NCBI RefSeq assembly: GCF_001949145.1
Contig: NW_019091600.1
Coordinates: 259,990-323,989, forward strand
DNA length: 64,000 nt
From: Acanthaster planci
Taxonomy: Eukaryota > Echinodermata > Asteroidea > Valvatida > Acanthasteridae
Direction: 5' to 3'
In this document: in pieces, positions 14,401 to 29,400 of the stretch
Numbering within the stretch: the stretch's first letter is position 1
Layout of the letters: each line of letters starts with the position of its first letter
Position numbers and translations under genes: made by a program
The notes under the pieces: model-generated
Database searches by the model: none
The model's input: the letters and a program-made list of their open reading frames with translations, nothing else
What the model was told of the DNA's origin: nothing

Positions 14401-17400
14401 ACAAGCTATGACTAAAATTTGGACAAGTTTGCCCTTCTGCTTTACATAATAAAAACCAGGGTAGCACCTCACCGGTTTACCTTGGTTCGTCAAGTCAACT
14501 GTGACTGATGCAATTTAATCAGTTTTACTATTCGTGAAAACACCTACAAGTAACAGTGTAATTTAGATGTTAAATATACACTACAGCAACTAACATTTTG
14601 GTCTGCAGGAAGCATATTCAAAACATTAAAAACTGGGCTTGTCGTACTTGTCTTAACCTGTCTCTTTTGTTACTTTTAATTTAGTTGTTTTTGTTGGGGG
14701 GATGGATTGACTAATGGTTAATACCCCTGCAGCCTGATTCCTCCACCCTCAGTCTTTGCAGATGTAGATTGATGGGCACAAACTCCAGCAGTTTATCAGA
14801 CTTGGCTGTGCTCTTCTTGAACTGGGGGCCTGTCATATGAAAGTTTGTACAACAAACTGTATTAAGCATGACATGCCAATGATGTGCTACCTGCTAATGC
14901 TCTTCTACTATTAAAGCTGGGAATACTACAGTTTTAGGTCACCGTCAACCGATGTAAGAAGCCTGTATCATTCTATTTTGGCAGTAACCAGTGAGGTACT
15001 AGTCCTACATTGTTGGGTTCAAGTCCAAGTCAGTTAAATTTCCTTCACTCACCCAAAATTACTGTTTATGAGCAGAGACTGTGTATGACATTAGAAACTA
15101 CTACCCAATGCAAACAAACAGTCGTGTAGTCTCCACACATTAATTTCTCTATTGTAAAAGTAAAGGAAGAGAAGTGGGCAAGTCATGAAGTTGATCTATA
15201 AGGAAAGAAACTTGAAGCAAATCACCGCCATCGCCCACGGAAACCCTTTGTTTCAAATATCCGCTCGGAATTAATTTGCCCCAGATGTCCCACCCTGGTC
15301 GTAACTCCCGTTCCCTCCCCAAAAAGGTGGTTCTCGTTACACGCTTTCTTCAACACTGCCGACCCGTAGGGCATTTCTGAACATTTCCAGATCCAGTTAA
15401 AGGGGGCAAAAGGTGGATCCATGGGGAGTGGGAGGGAGGGGGGAATTATTTGCTGTGCAGCCAGGAAAGGGGACTCAGGTCATGGTTCCAACAAACTGGA
15501 ACATCCCCTGCAGCTGGAATGTTCCCAAACAAGCAGCCACATGATCTACAGGAACATCCACTTTTTGATTTTCCTACTATGCAACAATGCATTACCAGCC
15601 AAAATGCCTCGTTGATGTACATGTACCCCGCTCATGGCACTGATTTTTGCAAAGCACATAAATTTGCTAACCAGGCATTCTCTGTCATGTAGCTGAATGA
15701 ACTAGGGGTCCGCGCATCCTCCCCCCTCCCCCGTGGGTGTCTGCTGAAGTCGACTAATGATGGATGACAATTGCAAAATCATTTCCCTGCCACATGAAAT
15801 TTGGCATGACGAGAGCTGAGGAGGCAGCACCCATTCATTACTTCAGCTCTCTGGAGAGCTGGTCTCTGGATACCAACAATGAACCATTGCTTTGGGGAAT
15901 GAGAGGTAAAACAATGAAACAGGCCACGGGAAAGGGAAGGTGATAATTTTCAAGCAGCTGGTTGAACCCTAAGAGAGAGACAGGCTTTATTGGACCATCT
16001 TACAGCCAGAGGGCAGAAGGATTCTGCTCTTAACATAGATCTTGGCTGTTTCAGGCCCTATCTTATTGAAACTTGGCATGCATGTACATGTACAGACAGT
16101 CATTATGAGTACTTCATCTCTGGAATTCCAGTTCAATTCAACTTTGGGTTTTGTTGTAGTGGTCATTTATAAATCATGGCCTTATGGCATGGCATAGCAG
16201 CCCAACAGCACCAAGTACATGTACATCAGTGGGTGAAAGTTACCATTTTGGGCCTATACGTCTTTGAAAAACAGGTGTTTTGTCCAATTCTCATACAGCT
16301 GGTGTCAAGTTTTTTTTAAGTTATCACTGAAAAAACTCCTGAAGGCTTTGCATGAACACACAAATTCACTATAACAATATCACAGAAAATATGTGTGAGG
16401 AATTCCCCAATAAAAGGTCAGATATATTTTTAAAAATGACACATTCATAAATATGCTTGCCTGTGAGCAATCCAAATTCAGAAAATGGTAGCTGTCTTAA
16501 AATGCTCTACAAATCTAAGTACCGGTATGTTTCCAACATCTTTCATTATAGAGTGGAATTTTTACCACAAAAAGGGGAAGAGGGATACACTGCCCACTAA
16601 GCAGATTCAATTGTGGATGGATCAAATATTGTGAAGCCAAAACATGATTGCATGTTTCCTTGGATCTAACAAGTCACCATTTTATCTAAAGCAAACAGAT
16701 GGATAGTTTGACAAAATACAAATTAATTCCCTGGACATGCTGCGTGGGTAACTATCTATGATGCAGATGAGCACTGCAAGATACAACCCTACATATTTTC
16801 TACAGATAAAGGGCAAGACCATTGCAGCCTTGGTCTTTTGGGACAAAAACGCCAGTGATCTCTCCAAAGTCAGTCTGGGGATGAGATATCAACATCTTGA
16901 CACTTCCTAGAATGCAACATCTGTGCAACCACAGAACTCATGTCAACCAATAGGGCTGCCAATATGTCACCACTAAACTTGGAGCAGAAAAACAGGGTAA
17001 AAATCTTTTTTAAAGTGCTTATAATGAAAAAAGGACAAGAAATGAAAATTTGCCCTTCTGCTAAAGTGACTGAAGCACCCTGATTCTGAAATGAAAAATG
17101 TGTGATTTCTTTCAAGGTATACCAGACTCCTGTATTTACAACAAATAAAGAAAATTTCAGATGTACAGTTCTGGCTGAGTTACAGAACCAGAAATAATTA
17201 AAAACACATCTTGAATCTAAATTCAATAAAACTATCTGAAGTGACATAGGAAAGGTCTCCCACTTTTCATAAAGGTCACCAACCAAAAAAACAAGTAATA
17301 GTACATATCATTTGCTCCCACCAAATCATTAAATAAAAAAGCATGCCCACTTTCAATGTACAAGTCTGAAAAAGTCTATGAAAACTGTCCCACTTGATGA

Positions 17401-20400
17401 AAACAAGATATCAAGCTGTCACTCTGCTCCCCTGCTCTCATTCCCTGGTATGAGATTCTGTCTGTGATAGTTAGATCCCTTTCTCTTTTTGTTAACCTTT
17501 CAAATAATGGCCCAAGTCATCCTTCCTTTCAAGCTAGCTAAAGCCTCCTTTGCCCCACTCTGGTCCAAGGGATCTGCTCCCCACCCTTTACTCTCCATGG
17601 GGAGGAATATGAGGTTCCAAATATGATAGAGAGGGAAAGAGGAGGGGGGCATACCAGTCCTTGTTCCTATTTTTAGATTTGATGGCAGACAAGGGTTAAC
17701 ACAAGAGACCAATAAATGAGAATTTGGCCTTTCCATGTTGCCCTCTTGGTGGCGCACCGAATAGTGAATTGCCCATATTGGACTACCTATGGGGTGACAC
17801 AGAGAAATTCTGTGTGGTGCTGGCTTCACTGCTTGTGGACACGACACAGAGTCAGTGCAAACTTTATCTTGGTCCAAACCTGACACAACTGACGGTACTG
17901 AGAATGCATGTTTATCTGTGATGAAGTGGGTTTTAAATTGTTCAATCACAAGGGGCACATTTTGGGCCCTCTCGGCCAATAACAGACCTCACCTTCTTCC
18001 AGAGGAACTACTTGCAACCCCGCCATTGCTTGTTCCTGAACAATCTCGTTAAAAAGTGCTCTATCAACATGTTCAACCCATCAATAAATCTCATTCAAGA
18101 AATGCCAAGGTTGAATTTGCGGGGATGGATGTCATTACCACAAGTGTTATCTTAACTTTCTAAATGCAATGATCTGCAGTCTGTATGCCCCTGCTGGTTT
18201 CTGAACAATCTTGTTTAAAAGTGCTCCATCAACCTGTTCAACCTATCAATAAATCTCCTTGTGCTAGAAATGCCAAGGTTGAGTTTGAGGGCCAAAATCT
18301 AATCTGGGGTTAGGGCAGGGGCTTTGTTGCAATACTGCAATCTTAACTTTTCAAATGCAAAGATCTATAATCCCTTGGGCCATCTGAAATCAATTTATTC
18401 TCTTTAAATTACATATATATTTTGATCCCCCAAATGTGATCAACAAAGGCTTCCAAGAACTGTGCCCCCCAAAAATCATCTGTCGGAGGTATATTCCAAG
18501 ACTACTTAGAAAGCCAAGTTAGAACTGTGGATCCAGACTGTATGCCAATACATTATCACTAAATTTCCAATGTAAACAGTAGCCCCACCCGTCTGAAGAA
18601 AGTATTCCTCTTGGCATGACTGACCTTTCGTCTGTTTACTGAGAAATTCCAAGGATTCGTTATATCTAGCAATCATGGTGACATGCTCCGTCATAACGGC
18701 TGATCGGACTCTTTCCCATTCATGAGAGAGCTGCAAATACAAAGGTATGATAAAGGAAGAAAAATGTCTGTGTGAAGGCACCTGTGTGAAGGCAAAATGT
18801 TACTAACTTTGGTTAGTTTTTAATAGATGTGTAAGTAATCTCAGCTCTCCCTCTAGAACTACACGTAAACGTAGCATACCAGTGAATGTGGACATTATGA
18901 GGGAGAGAACACTCACAAGTACTATAGATTTCTGTTGTTGCAAGATTTGTTTCAGGGCCATCAATTCAGTACCAATTCTGACCACTTAATTTAGTTCGAT
19001 TTATTCCTGTGTACAGAAATCTGACAAATTGAAACTTGCTACACACATTATAAATATCGGAACACGGTCTGGAATAGCAAAAACTGGTTACCAGTACAAA
19101 TGTTGTGGTATGCCCCTTGGCTTTGAATGGCTCCCTGCTGGCCTTCTTTTATTACAGAAACTTGCCAAGCAATAGTTTCCACAATGCAGCGCCAAGAAAT
19201 TGGGCCCAGATCATAAACAATTTGCACCGGCTTGACAAAGAAATAAACAATAATCTTACACATGAACCAAAAGTATTACTCACTTCCTCAAACATATTTA
19301 GTTCCTCCAGTTTCCGTTTCTCTTCTTGCAAATAAATTTTTCTGCAAAACAAACATTGCATAAAATTAAAGTACCTGTGCACTAGGTAACATCCTGCATA
19401 CATTCAGTGATGTGCATACAATATACATGGACGCATATGTAAACAGTACTACTCACATAAATCATGACAGTCACTGACAATCTGTGTAATTATTTCGGGA
19501 GTTTTTGTCAATTAAGGAAAATATTGACAGAAAACAAACTACATGTGACCTGGGGGGATTCTGCCCCACTCCAACTTGGCTGTGTCTTGTTCAACTTTTT
19601 GAAACTTGGCATGCATGTAAAGACACTCCTTCTAAATACAAAGGTGACATTTAAACTCAATCGGACATATAGTATTGTAGTTATGTTCATTTAAAGTTCA
19701 AAGCTACATGTGTACCAGCCCATGTGATTTGAGCATCACAGTGGAAAAGTATACATTTTGGCAGACCCGTCTTGGAAAAAAATACACACGACCCACGAAC
19801 GTCATGTCTGATTTTCACAAAATATGTGTCAAAATGACCAAAAAGAATTACTCTAAAAACTCCTAAAGGCTCAACTACTCAAAAAATGCACTGCAGCGAT
19901 ATCAGGAAAAACAAGTTAGGGTTTAGGCCATATTTTTTGGTCATTTTATTTTAGGTTGCAATGCCACAGCCATGAACATTTAGACTCACCCAAACTTTTA
20001 TAATCTTCTGCAGTTTCTGCATCAGTGTGCTTTATATCAAATGACATCAGTGTAGAGGCAGTTTTTCCAATTTACAAGGAACAGTGTAGATTTATGAGGT
20101 AAAAACATCAGGATAGTGAATGACATGATTAACATGTGCACTACAATTTGTGTGCATGCAGTCATAAAATGGGCTCAATGCATTGACTGAAGGGCGGTTG
20201 GAGCTGTGCCACTTGATTACACAGTGCATGCATGCAAAGAGCAGACAGGGGTAAAACTCACATAATCTGTTGGGGGATGTAAAAGTTGAGGCGGCTCTCC
20301 ATCATGGTCTCCTGCACCTGCACCATGGAGGTGCCGTCGCTGTTGGGAAAACGATAGGTCTTATTGCAGGGGTTGCAGCACAGGCTCTTCAAGTAGGCGC

Positions 20401-23400
20401 TGCGAGCCAGGGAGTGAGCCCGATTCCTCATCATGCCCCCATTAGGGTAGCGGGATGTCGCAGAGGCACTGTAGCCTGACTTTGGGGCATGGGATGGGTA
20501 CACCTGTTGGATATATTCATAGAGATTTTGAAAAGCCAATAATAGTCACAGCCTGGTTTGTAGTTTTAAAATGTCAAGACTTTCTCTCTGAGCCAGACCT
20601 GATAAGAAGTCCTGTTGTCAAGATTAAATGTATTTCTGTCCAAATTCACAGGACCTTGAGCAAGATTTTTGAATAGTTCCTGAAACAAAAAGGGTGACAG
20701 TGGGGCAAGAGAAACTTTGAGACTTCTTAAAGAATCACCCATACAGGCATATACATTACAAACTAAAGAAAGGATCTGAGTTTAAGAAGATAATAAGCAT
20801 GACATTTACGTCTGAACTGCTCTTGAACAAGAAGCCAATTCAGTATTCAAAATGCCCACATGTGCAATGAAGAGCATCATATCGCATTTAGGCCAATCAA
20901 TACATGCACACAAGATACTTGATACTGAAATCAATCACACATGAACAGGTGGAAGGTTTCTGAAGCCTTATCTTTGCCTAAAGGTGTGGGGCGGGTCACG
21001 TTGGCATAGTGATTTTTTCCTTGCCTTCCAACTCTGTGGTCCAGGTTAGAGTCCTGGCCCAGTCCACGTGTGGATTGGGTTTTCAGACCCTACCTGATTC
21101 CATGGGTTTTACCCAGAATATTCCTTTGGGGTTTTCCTCCCACCTCTAAAACTGTAACTGCTTCTCATTGTCTCCTCTCTACAGGTTTCTTCAGGATTGC
21201 GAGCTTTAGTGCCTAGCTTGCTTTTGAGGAATCCTTGGTGTCATTAACAGAAATAATTCTTAATAATAATAAAAATAAAAATCTCAGCTCTGAATCAAAG
21301 GTCGGCAGTTATTTTTGTCAAGACAGGTCACAGGACACACTCAGTCTAACACCTGGGCAGATTGCAAAGGCCAGTCACTGAAAGCAGGCAAAGCCCAATT
21401 GTAAGTGACAACCCAGCAACTCCCCCAGCAGGAAATGCCCTGGCTAATTACATATAATACCTTTGGCATGATGCCAGAGTGGAAAGAAGCAGGTTGAAGA
21501 GCTTACGTGATTGGAAGGGTTGTCTCTCTTGATGACGGCTTGGGGCTTATCTTCTGCATCATCTAGCTGAAATAAACGAAGAGAACAGAATTAGGAAATA
21601 GAGGCATTTGATGGGAGTAAAGCTTAGGTCTTCTGGACAGTCTTACACTGAATGTTTATGCTTACGCCATTATTTGGCTATTTATTTGGCAGCCACTTTC
21701 ATTGCCATTTTACCAGCTATGGCCATTCTTGAATGAGGTCCTCTTGGAGGCCACTTGGTAGCCAAACTGATGAGAGCTATTTTGTCAAATATGTATGGGC
21801 CCTATGCATGACCAACAAAGGGCACAATATTCCAAGAGATGGATGCTCCTTTGGTGGAACTGCACCTCCCTAGTTCATGTACGACTTTGAAATGCATGCA
21901 CTGCATACGCGCTGTTACAAACAAAATGAACACGACCCAACAGCATGGCTCTTTTCAAACAATGAGGGGGTGCTTCTGCTCAAGGCTGATACACCACCTT
22001 GGGGCCACTGTTACAAACATGAAAGTAGCATTTTAGTTCCTATCTCATGGGTCATTTTGACAGCCATCTTCAGTTTCTACAATGTGCGTCATCATCTATC
22101 ACAAATGGAATTCACAAAGAAGCAATTCAGCAGCTTCAAATTTTATAAGTGACAAAAACACTTGGAATAAAATAAAATAAAAAGTGCTTGGATACTCCTT
22201 AAAAGCAAACTGGAATACGAGGCCCAAAAATACAAGGTTTCAAAAACACTCCGCTGCTGACAAACATAAAATGCAATTGCCAGCACTAAGTTGCCATGGT
22301 TACAAACAAAATGTTCATTTGCATCCAAAAAAAAATCACAGCACAGTGAAACAGGCATTACTCCAGCATCACTATTTCAAAATCTCAAAGTAGTACCAGT
22401 AGTTCTGCTGTTTATTTAAAGAATGAAAGAGATGTTTTCCCTACAAACTACATCATTAAGGAGAAACAATAATTGGTACCGTAATTGTACAACATAAGGC
22501 ATGAACTGATAAACGCATATTGGCACATATCTAACCAGCCCAAAACAAGCCCTCTAGCTCCTCCAATTTTTTGGTGAAGTGGTTTTTAAATCACTTGCTC
22601 ACTGTTCAATGGTCCTTTCAGCAAAACTGTAATTTTTGAAAATACCCTTAGGGCCTTACTCTGAGCATCCGAGAAATATTGAATTCAAACAGACATCTGT
22701 TTTTTAATTAAACTATTTTCTGGAGCCAATATATTTAAATTTCAACAAATTTTCTTGCCCAATTTTATGTTTAAACCAATATTTTCGTAAAAGACAACTT
22801 TTCAATGAGAACCTTTTAGCACTGACACAATGAAATATGCACTAATCCCATACAAGAGGCCTAATGCCCCATCTTGAAGGTGTGACCATAGTGGTCCCAA
22901 AAGCACAAATTCTCCTCAAAAGGAAAGAAAATAGAGGGCTTAGATTCACCTCCTGATACTGTATGATTAATTCCTGAAGCGCCAGCGGCATCATTAAAGA
23001 GGATTTCAAGGGAGCCAGTACCAAAACTGTATAATTAGTGACGCACACATTATTTTTATGAATCTAAAATCCACAGGATAAACCCGGGATTATTAATTTT
23101 CAAAGCCTGATGACTAACGAAATCTGTCAATTAAGGAACTCCCCAATGGCATATTAACAACTCCTTTTTTCAGTGCAAGCAGTCACCAAGTTGCCAAAAA
23201 TAAACAATGCAGTAAATTCCTGAACTAGAAACCAACTCAACACAAATAGAATGTTTTCCTGTTTGTTTTGGCAATTGTCCAATTGCAGAGTTCACATCAA
23301 TCTTGAATATCTAAACAGATGCTAAACTGGTTAGAACTGATGACTATCTAGAATGTAATGAAAATTATCTGACCATACACGTATGTATATCTTAATCAAA

Positions 23401-26400
23401 AACTAACACGGATTTCCTGCTAATCACAGAAAGCAGACCATCAATGACCAAACACCACGAAATATCTGGTTTGAATAAACTCAGCTACTGACAATGGGCA
23501 TACATTACTGGGTGTGCACTTTACTTTTACTGAAACTCTCATAGAAGTCAGATATCCCAAAGAACCATGACTTCTCTTCAAAATCTTCTGAAACCATTTT
23601 TATCAAGGAAAGCCCTACAAACTGCCCTGTTCAACATCAGTATAAGAAAATACCATTAAAACAACCTCTCTGGCAATTATACTCAAAGCTAAGTGTCATT
23701 TCATGTAAAAGTCTTTCATTTGTGATTAGATCTGTTCAATAAAAAGTGGTCCTTCCTTTTTAGAAGAGCCATCATATTTTGTGAAGGTTTCAGGTATTAA
23801 AACCAAAGCACATATGGATCCGGTGCCCGCCATTTTTGGTACAGTGCCAAGTATCTCAATATCTATCACAGCTGTGGAATTTACGGAATTTCCTGCTAAA
23901 ATAGTTCATATAAAAACTGCCAAGTGCCAAAAGGTATGCCAAAAACATGTTATCACTGACAGCAATGGGTTTACTCTAGTACTGAATATGAGAAAAAGGT
24001 CTGAGACTTACAGCAATCTCCTTGAAGACTAAAATAACAGGGCTGATCCCAACAGTAAACTGTTTTGGTGACTACTGTAATCCACTTTACTCAAGTGCCA
24101 AATTATTTTACTGAGTGACATGTCAGACTGTTTTTCAAACAACGAAACCTAATATGGTGAAAAATAAAAAGGTAAATGTTGACTAAACACTGGAGGAACC
24201 GGAATTTGCCTTGTCTAACTTCTCTTGAATGACTTGTTACAAAACAAACAGAAAGTTTGTCGAACTACATTTCCAAAATTTCTAGCCCGAATGTTGTAAA
24301 GCAGAAGACGCTGAAATTGCTGTAAATGTTTTAAAGGCTTGGTTACACTGGAATTTATTTTTAGAAAATCAAGTCATGTGTTGCATTTGTTGATTCTTCA
24401 TAAGTTCTCTTATATTGTATTCATGCACAATGCTTCCAATTTGACAAGCTTACAATACAAAAGGAGATACCAACTCTTTTAAAAACTAAAAAGTGAAGAT
24501 TAAGAATGTAGGGCTATTTACCAACTCACGGTCATAATTTTAGCCAGTGAGAATGAGTGGTTAGGTGATGGGTGCATGTACATACATGTCTAGGCATCAG
24601 GTTTACATGTAGAATGATTCCACCAATGTCTGAGGACATGACTTACTTCCCACAGCAGAACAGTGATCTTGCCTCCTATGGGCGTACCATCAGCACCGAT
24701 GATGTCACGGACCAGCTTGTTATCGGGGGAGGTCACAATGTCACGGAATGAGCAGATGACCTGGCCAATGGGTGACACCTGAATGACCATGAATGAATGG
24801 ACTTTATTCCAAAAAATTGAAATGCTATTCTGATTAACTAAATGTACTGATTATGATTGACAAATAATTGAGGAAAACATAAATGAGTTATGAACAACAA
24901 TAACATGAATGTGCAATTCACAGTGTTCAAGGTGAACTAACTTATTTATAAATACTTCCAACAGTCTCCCTAGGCAATAACATTCAATTTGACAGTGTAT
25001 TAATATTTGATAACGCCCACTGAAAAGTGATAATGCCCGCTGCATAAATCACACGCTGACACAAGGATACGAGACAGTTTAATCGGGCCTGATTAGTCAG
25101 GAGTGTGTGAGCACGCAATGCGTCACACACGCACCAAGTTCATTGAAGGGGACAACTTGCAACTTCTATTGGACAACTTGCACAAGGAATATACCATAAA
25201 ATGGACAGGGGTGTTCAGGAAAAGGAAAGTAAAATTCTAGAACAAAATTGTTGGAAATCCATCAAACAAGGACTTCTTCTGACTCTCTGAATAAAAATGG
25301 TATTTATGAATTGAAATAAATACACATGTGTGCTGGGCTGGACTTAAATGTAAGTTTAAGACCCGCCAAGCACCTATTTATTCCCTTTTTCAATACTCTT
25401 GCAAACATGCTTGAGGGCGAAATGTGGTCTATTGGAGTGAGTGACAGGAGAACATTTTGATGGCTGACCAAGGGATGTAATGAATGCTGATTGAATGAGA
25501 AGAAAACCTTGGCATATCAGTTACCAATATTTACCTATTCTCCTGTTACAAAATGTAGCAAATTCACACTACAACTGTTGAAATTTGTAGTGCGACATTA
25601 ACCACTTCCTGCCAGGTGGATTTTTCATTTTACACCCACAAAATTACTGTCTGGTGGCTACTCTAGTCTGACAGGCAACCTCCACTGATACCCAAGTATT
25701 GCAGCCGGGCCTGCAGCCCAGTAAAGAGAACTCACATTGTGCATGTTGCGTAATTTCCTTTGTTCCAGAAACTGGCCCAGTGCGTTGCTGAATGGCAGTG
25801 GAGTCTTTTCAAATTCGGCCAGATTAGCATGCAGTGGTACTGTATCACTTATTGCTGGAGCACTTTTGTCTCCGCTGATAATCCATGGGCGTTGAATGCC
25901 GCCAATAGTAGTATACTGTTTCAAAACTAATGCCGACTGAAAAATGTTGGCAATTCCCAGCAGAAGGTCTTTTTTCCGAGTACAGTCTTTTGTTACAAGG
26001 CTTAACTCCTCTGTCCGATTTCTGGCAGCCTGGCTATGAGTACAAACCCAAGGTACCCGGTACTGGGAACCCCAGAAGCAAGGGGTTAAGCACAAACTTA
26101 GTCCCATCCCTCACCCCTGCCACTGCCAGCAACCAACTAGATACCTTTTCATGTTACATAACTACATTTAGTTAGATATGAACATGGAAATATAAAAAAG
26201 GGCATTTTGTCATTTGAAATTTACTGCATAGTAGCTTACGTGGCCACGTAGTTTATGTGTGGGGTCTAGTTTCAACTGATTTTCAACAAGCTAGGTTTTG
26301 GCTTTTTGTGTCTAAAAAATGTACTTTTCCCTTAAATAGCTGTTTCTAAGGTACTACAAAGAACTGTAAAATCTAAATACAAAATGAAACATCGCAAAAA

Positions 26401-29400
26401 ATGCATGTAGAGTTTTCTTTCTTAGATAACAAAATGAGATGACAGACATGGTGTGACAAATAACAGTTTTTTGTTTGGAACATTTAGATCACAGTTAAGC
26501 CATGTAAAATACAGTTCTCTTTCTACATGAGATGTATTTGTTTTAATTGTAAGCACAACAACCAATAATCAAATACTGAGCTTGTTGACAAAATTTGACA
26601 TGGTTTGATTGAATGTCTTGAAATGTCATGAAGCATGAGAAAATACATGAATAATTCTCAAATTATGCAGATCTAATGTAAAGTGATCCCTTTGCAATGT
26701 GAGCGAACAGCACACTGCAAACATACAGAGGATATCAAGATTCAAGCAACTAATGCACACGAAAACAGCTATTCACTTGACATCGTTCTGAGTTGTCCTA
26801 CGCTACTATCAATACATGCACGTAACATGCAGGTTTCAGACTAGTACATAGCTACATGTATGCTGAGCTAAATTGAGATTACAAGTTTGGAAAGCGAAAG
26901 TCTATCCCTGTTGGAGTTAGACTTTCTTTGTAGATGAGATATGGGGTGATGAGCGATCTGCATAAAATGATGCGATGAACTGTGACATGTTTTCAATGTC
27001 ATGGAAAATTGGATAGATTGGATGAGAACACTCACGACTAAAACTTTGACTGTGGGTAAATTTACCTTGAATATTCTTCTTTCCTGTTTAAACACAATCA
27101 CACAAATGTAAATGACTTCATATATTGAAATTATTTTATTATTAGATCTAATATTTGAGGTTGTAAAATAGTGTTGTTAACGGCAAAAATTTTTCCCAAT
27201 GAAACAAAAACTGTACAAATATAACAGCATTGGAACACAGAGAGGACAAATATTTTCCAAAAACTGAAAAAACTGTATGTTCACAAAAAATAACTCTTCA
27301 AAACTGTAACGGCTACAACAATTCCTGATGTTATTTACCGTATGCATGTTCCTGTCCTGGACTTCATACACGTTGGCCCGTAACCGAGTGATAACAGATA
27401 TGTTCCTGGTGGTCTCAAAGGAGATGGTGGTCAGAAAGAAAGGGCTGCAGCTCCGACTGATGATCTCTGTCTGGCCACTCTTGGACCACCGAGTGTCTGG
27501 TGGTGTGACGCAGCTGACCGACACAAAGGTGCTGGGTGCTTCACCAAAGCTGTTCTTGGGCAAGTCCGTGCAGGCTGAAGGATTGGGTTGGGGGGGGAAA
27601 GCATAACAATTATGTTATTTGTACATTAGAAAACACAAACCAGAGAATGCTCCCTAGATAAATTCTATAGAGAGCAGCACTGTTATGAAGAAAGCCAAAG
27701 TTGGTAACCTTGTGTCTTGGCCACCATGTTATGATTATCATAAGATGTATGCATTTTCCTGATTTATATTTCACATTTACCGGCGACATGAATTTGGCTT
27801 ACTTTTAATTTTATCTGAAAACATTTGATTTCAGGAACTACAAAGTACAGCCCTAAGTCGACTGTAAGTCACAGAGTTTTGATCCCCTTGAAAAGAAGGC
27901 CTCTGTGCAGTATCTTGAGTGAAGAGGACTTTGACGTCAAGTCTACTCTAAGGGACAGTCACAAGATGACAAATAGCAGCTTCCCTTCATTTCATAATTT
28001 GATTTGATTTTATGATCTGATTTCCTTCATGAGAAACCTCATCACTTTAGGATCTGTTCATCATGCCCCTCTCCCCTTTCCCTTTAAAATATCTTTGTAG
28101 TATTTGTTATTTCCTGTGTTTGTTTTGGCTTTAGGTTTGTAACTGGAAAAATTTTTTACGGTTCATGTACTCACATACAGACATCTCCAAGATGGGCTCA
28201 GACACAGAGTCGCCGGGGTCTGTTTGACCCATGACCCCATGTCTTTCCTCATCGATGGGATCCTGACCCGTCCTGGCCATCAGCTGCAGGCGCAGGCTCT
28301 GTAGCTGGGAGCGAAGGTTCTCGTAGCTGGCCGACTGCAAGAGCGCCACCCACTCGTCACGCAGCTCAGCCGAGTGTGCGGCAAAGAACTGGTTGTGTTC
28401 TTCTCCTATGTACTCTGCATGAGAAGAGAGAGTGAAAATTCAATGCTATTTGTACAATGCTATTTGTACACTGACACCAGCCTTCTAAGATTTAAGCTAC
28501 TAACAGAGCTGTTGTCATAGTCATACAATGGTAACACGTGTATTCATTAACTACCTTCTCTGCCAATGCTACATGGAGGTTCTTGCACTTAACACAATGC
28601 ATGGGCGCCAAGCCTTAAGGCCGTGTCCTAATGGGACTTTCCTAGGTATGGTTATATCTACTGTGAGTACATCAGCTCTGTGTATTCAGCATGGGTGCAG
28701 ACCAACACCTAGCTGTAGACAGCTGATTCATAACCAGTCTCTGAAAGAAGGCATGAGTATGATGTCACTGCAGTAATGGTATCTCCTAGATTGGTCTTTA
28801 TCATGAAGTTGTGGCTCAGTGGTCGAACTCATTTCGCTCCATTCAAACTACTCTTCAAGCACGATTGGAGAGTTCCCTCCACTGTCACTGCATCAAAAAC
28901 AGCCCCATAAAATATACCCGTGCCATGGCTTTTATGGAAAGTGAGTCAAAATTTGAAGTTGACCAGACAAAAAGTTACCTTGCACACTTCTCCCTGCTAA
29001 AACAAAGAGAAGTGATGGCAGAAACCATAGAAGATGACCTCAAATGTTCACTGAAATGTCCATGTACCAGTATATCACAATCAGTCCTTCAGGAAACCTT
29101 AGACTGAATGGCACTGAAATTCCCACCCCCCCCGGCCAAGTCGTGCTCCTTTCCTGGTTTACTCTGACATTTATATGAGCAATGAAACTTGCCTTGCATG
29201 GCTGACCACTTGTGCAAAATGAAATTTTCCTGAAGTGACAGATAAACACTTGCACAAAAGGCATTCATGAACACAGATAAAAATACATAATTGGAAGAAA
29301 CTTTCTGAATAATTTGTTCTGTTAATACTGTTTAGTAGGGAAACTTGTTCTTTCTGCTTAACAATTGTTCACTCTGCTTTCAAAGAAGGAAAAAACATTA

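Larger units (their letters stand above)
14830..18624. other. INPP4 intron 9, no exon recognised
   Basis: This 3.8-kb intron contains a tRNA-like fragment, one copy of a dispersed repeat (about 16000-16470) and a 165-bp tandem duplication (about 18027-18375). A CpG-richer patch near 15225-15330 has no recognisable coding or regulatory feature. Confidence 0.6.

Noticed and set aside
17500-17979. 160-codon open frame on the minus strand
   Set aside because: No recognisable domain, no good splice sites or start context, and it lies in an INPP4 intron whose flanking exons join in frame without it.
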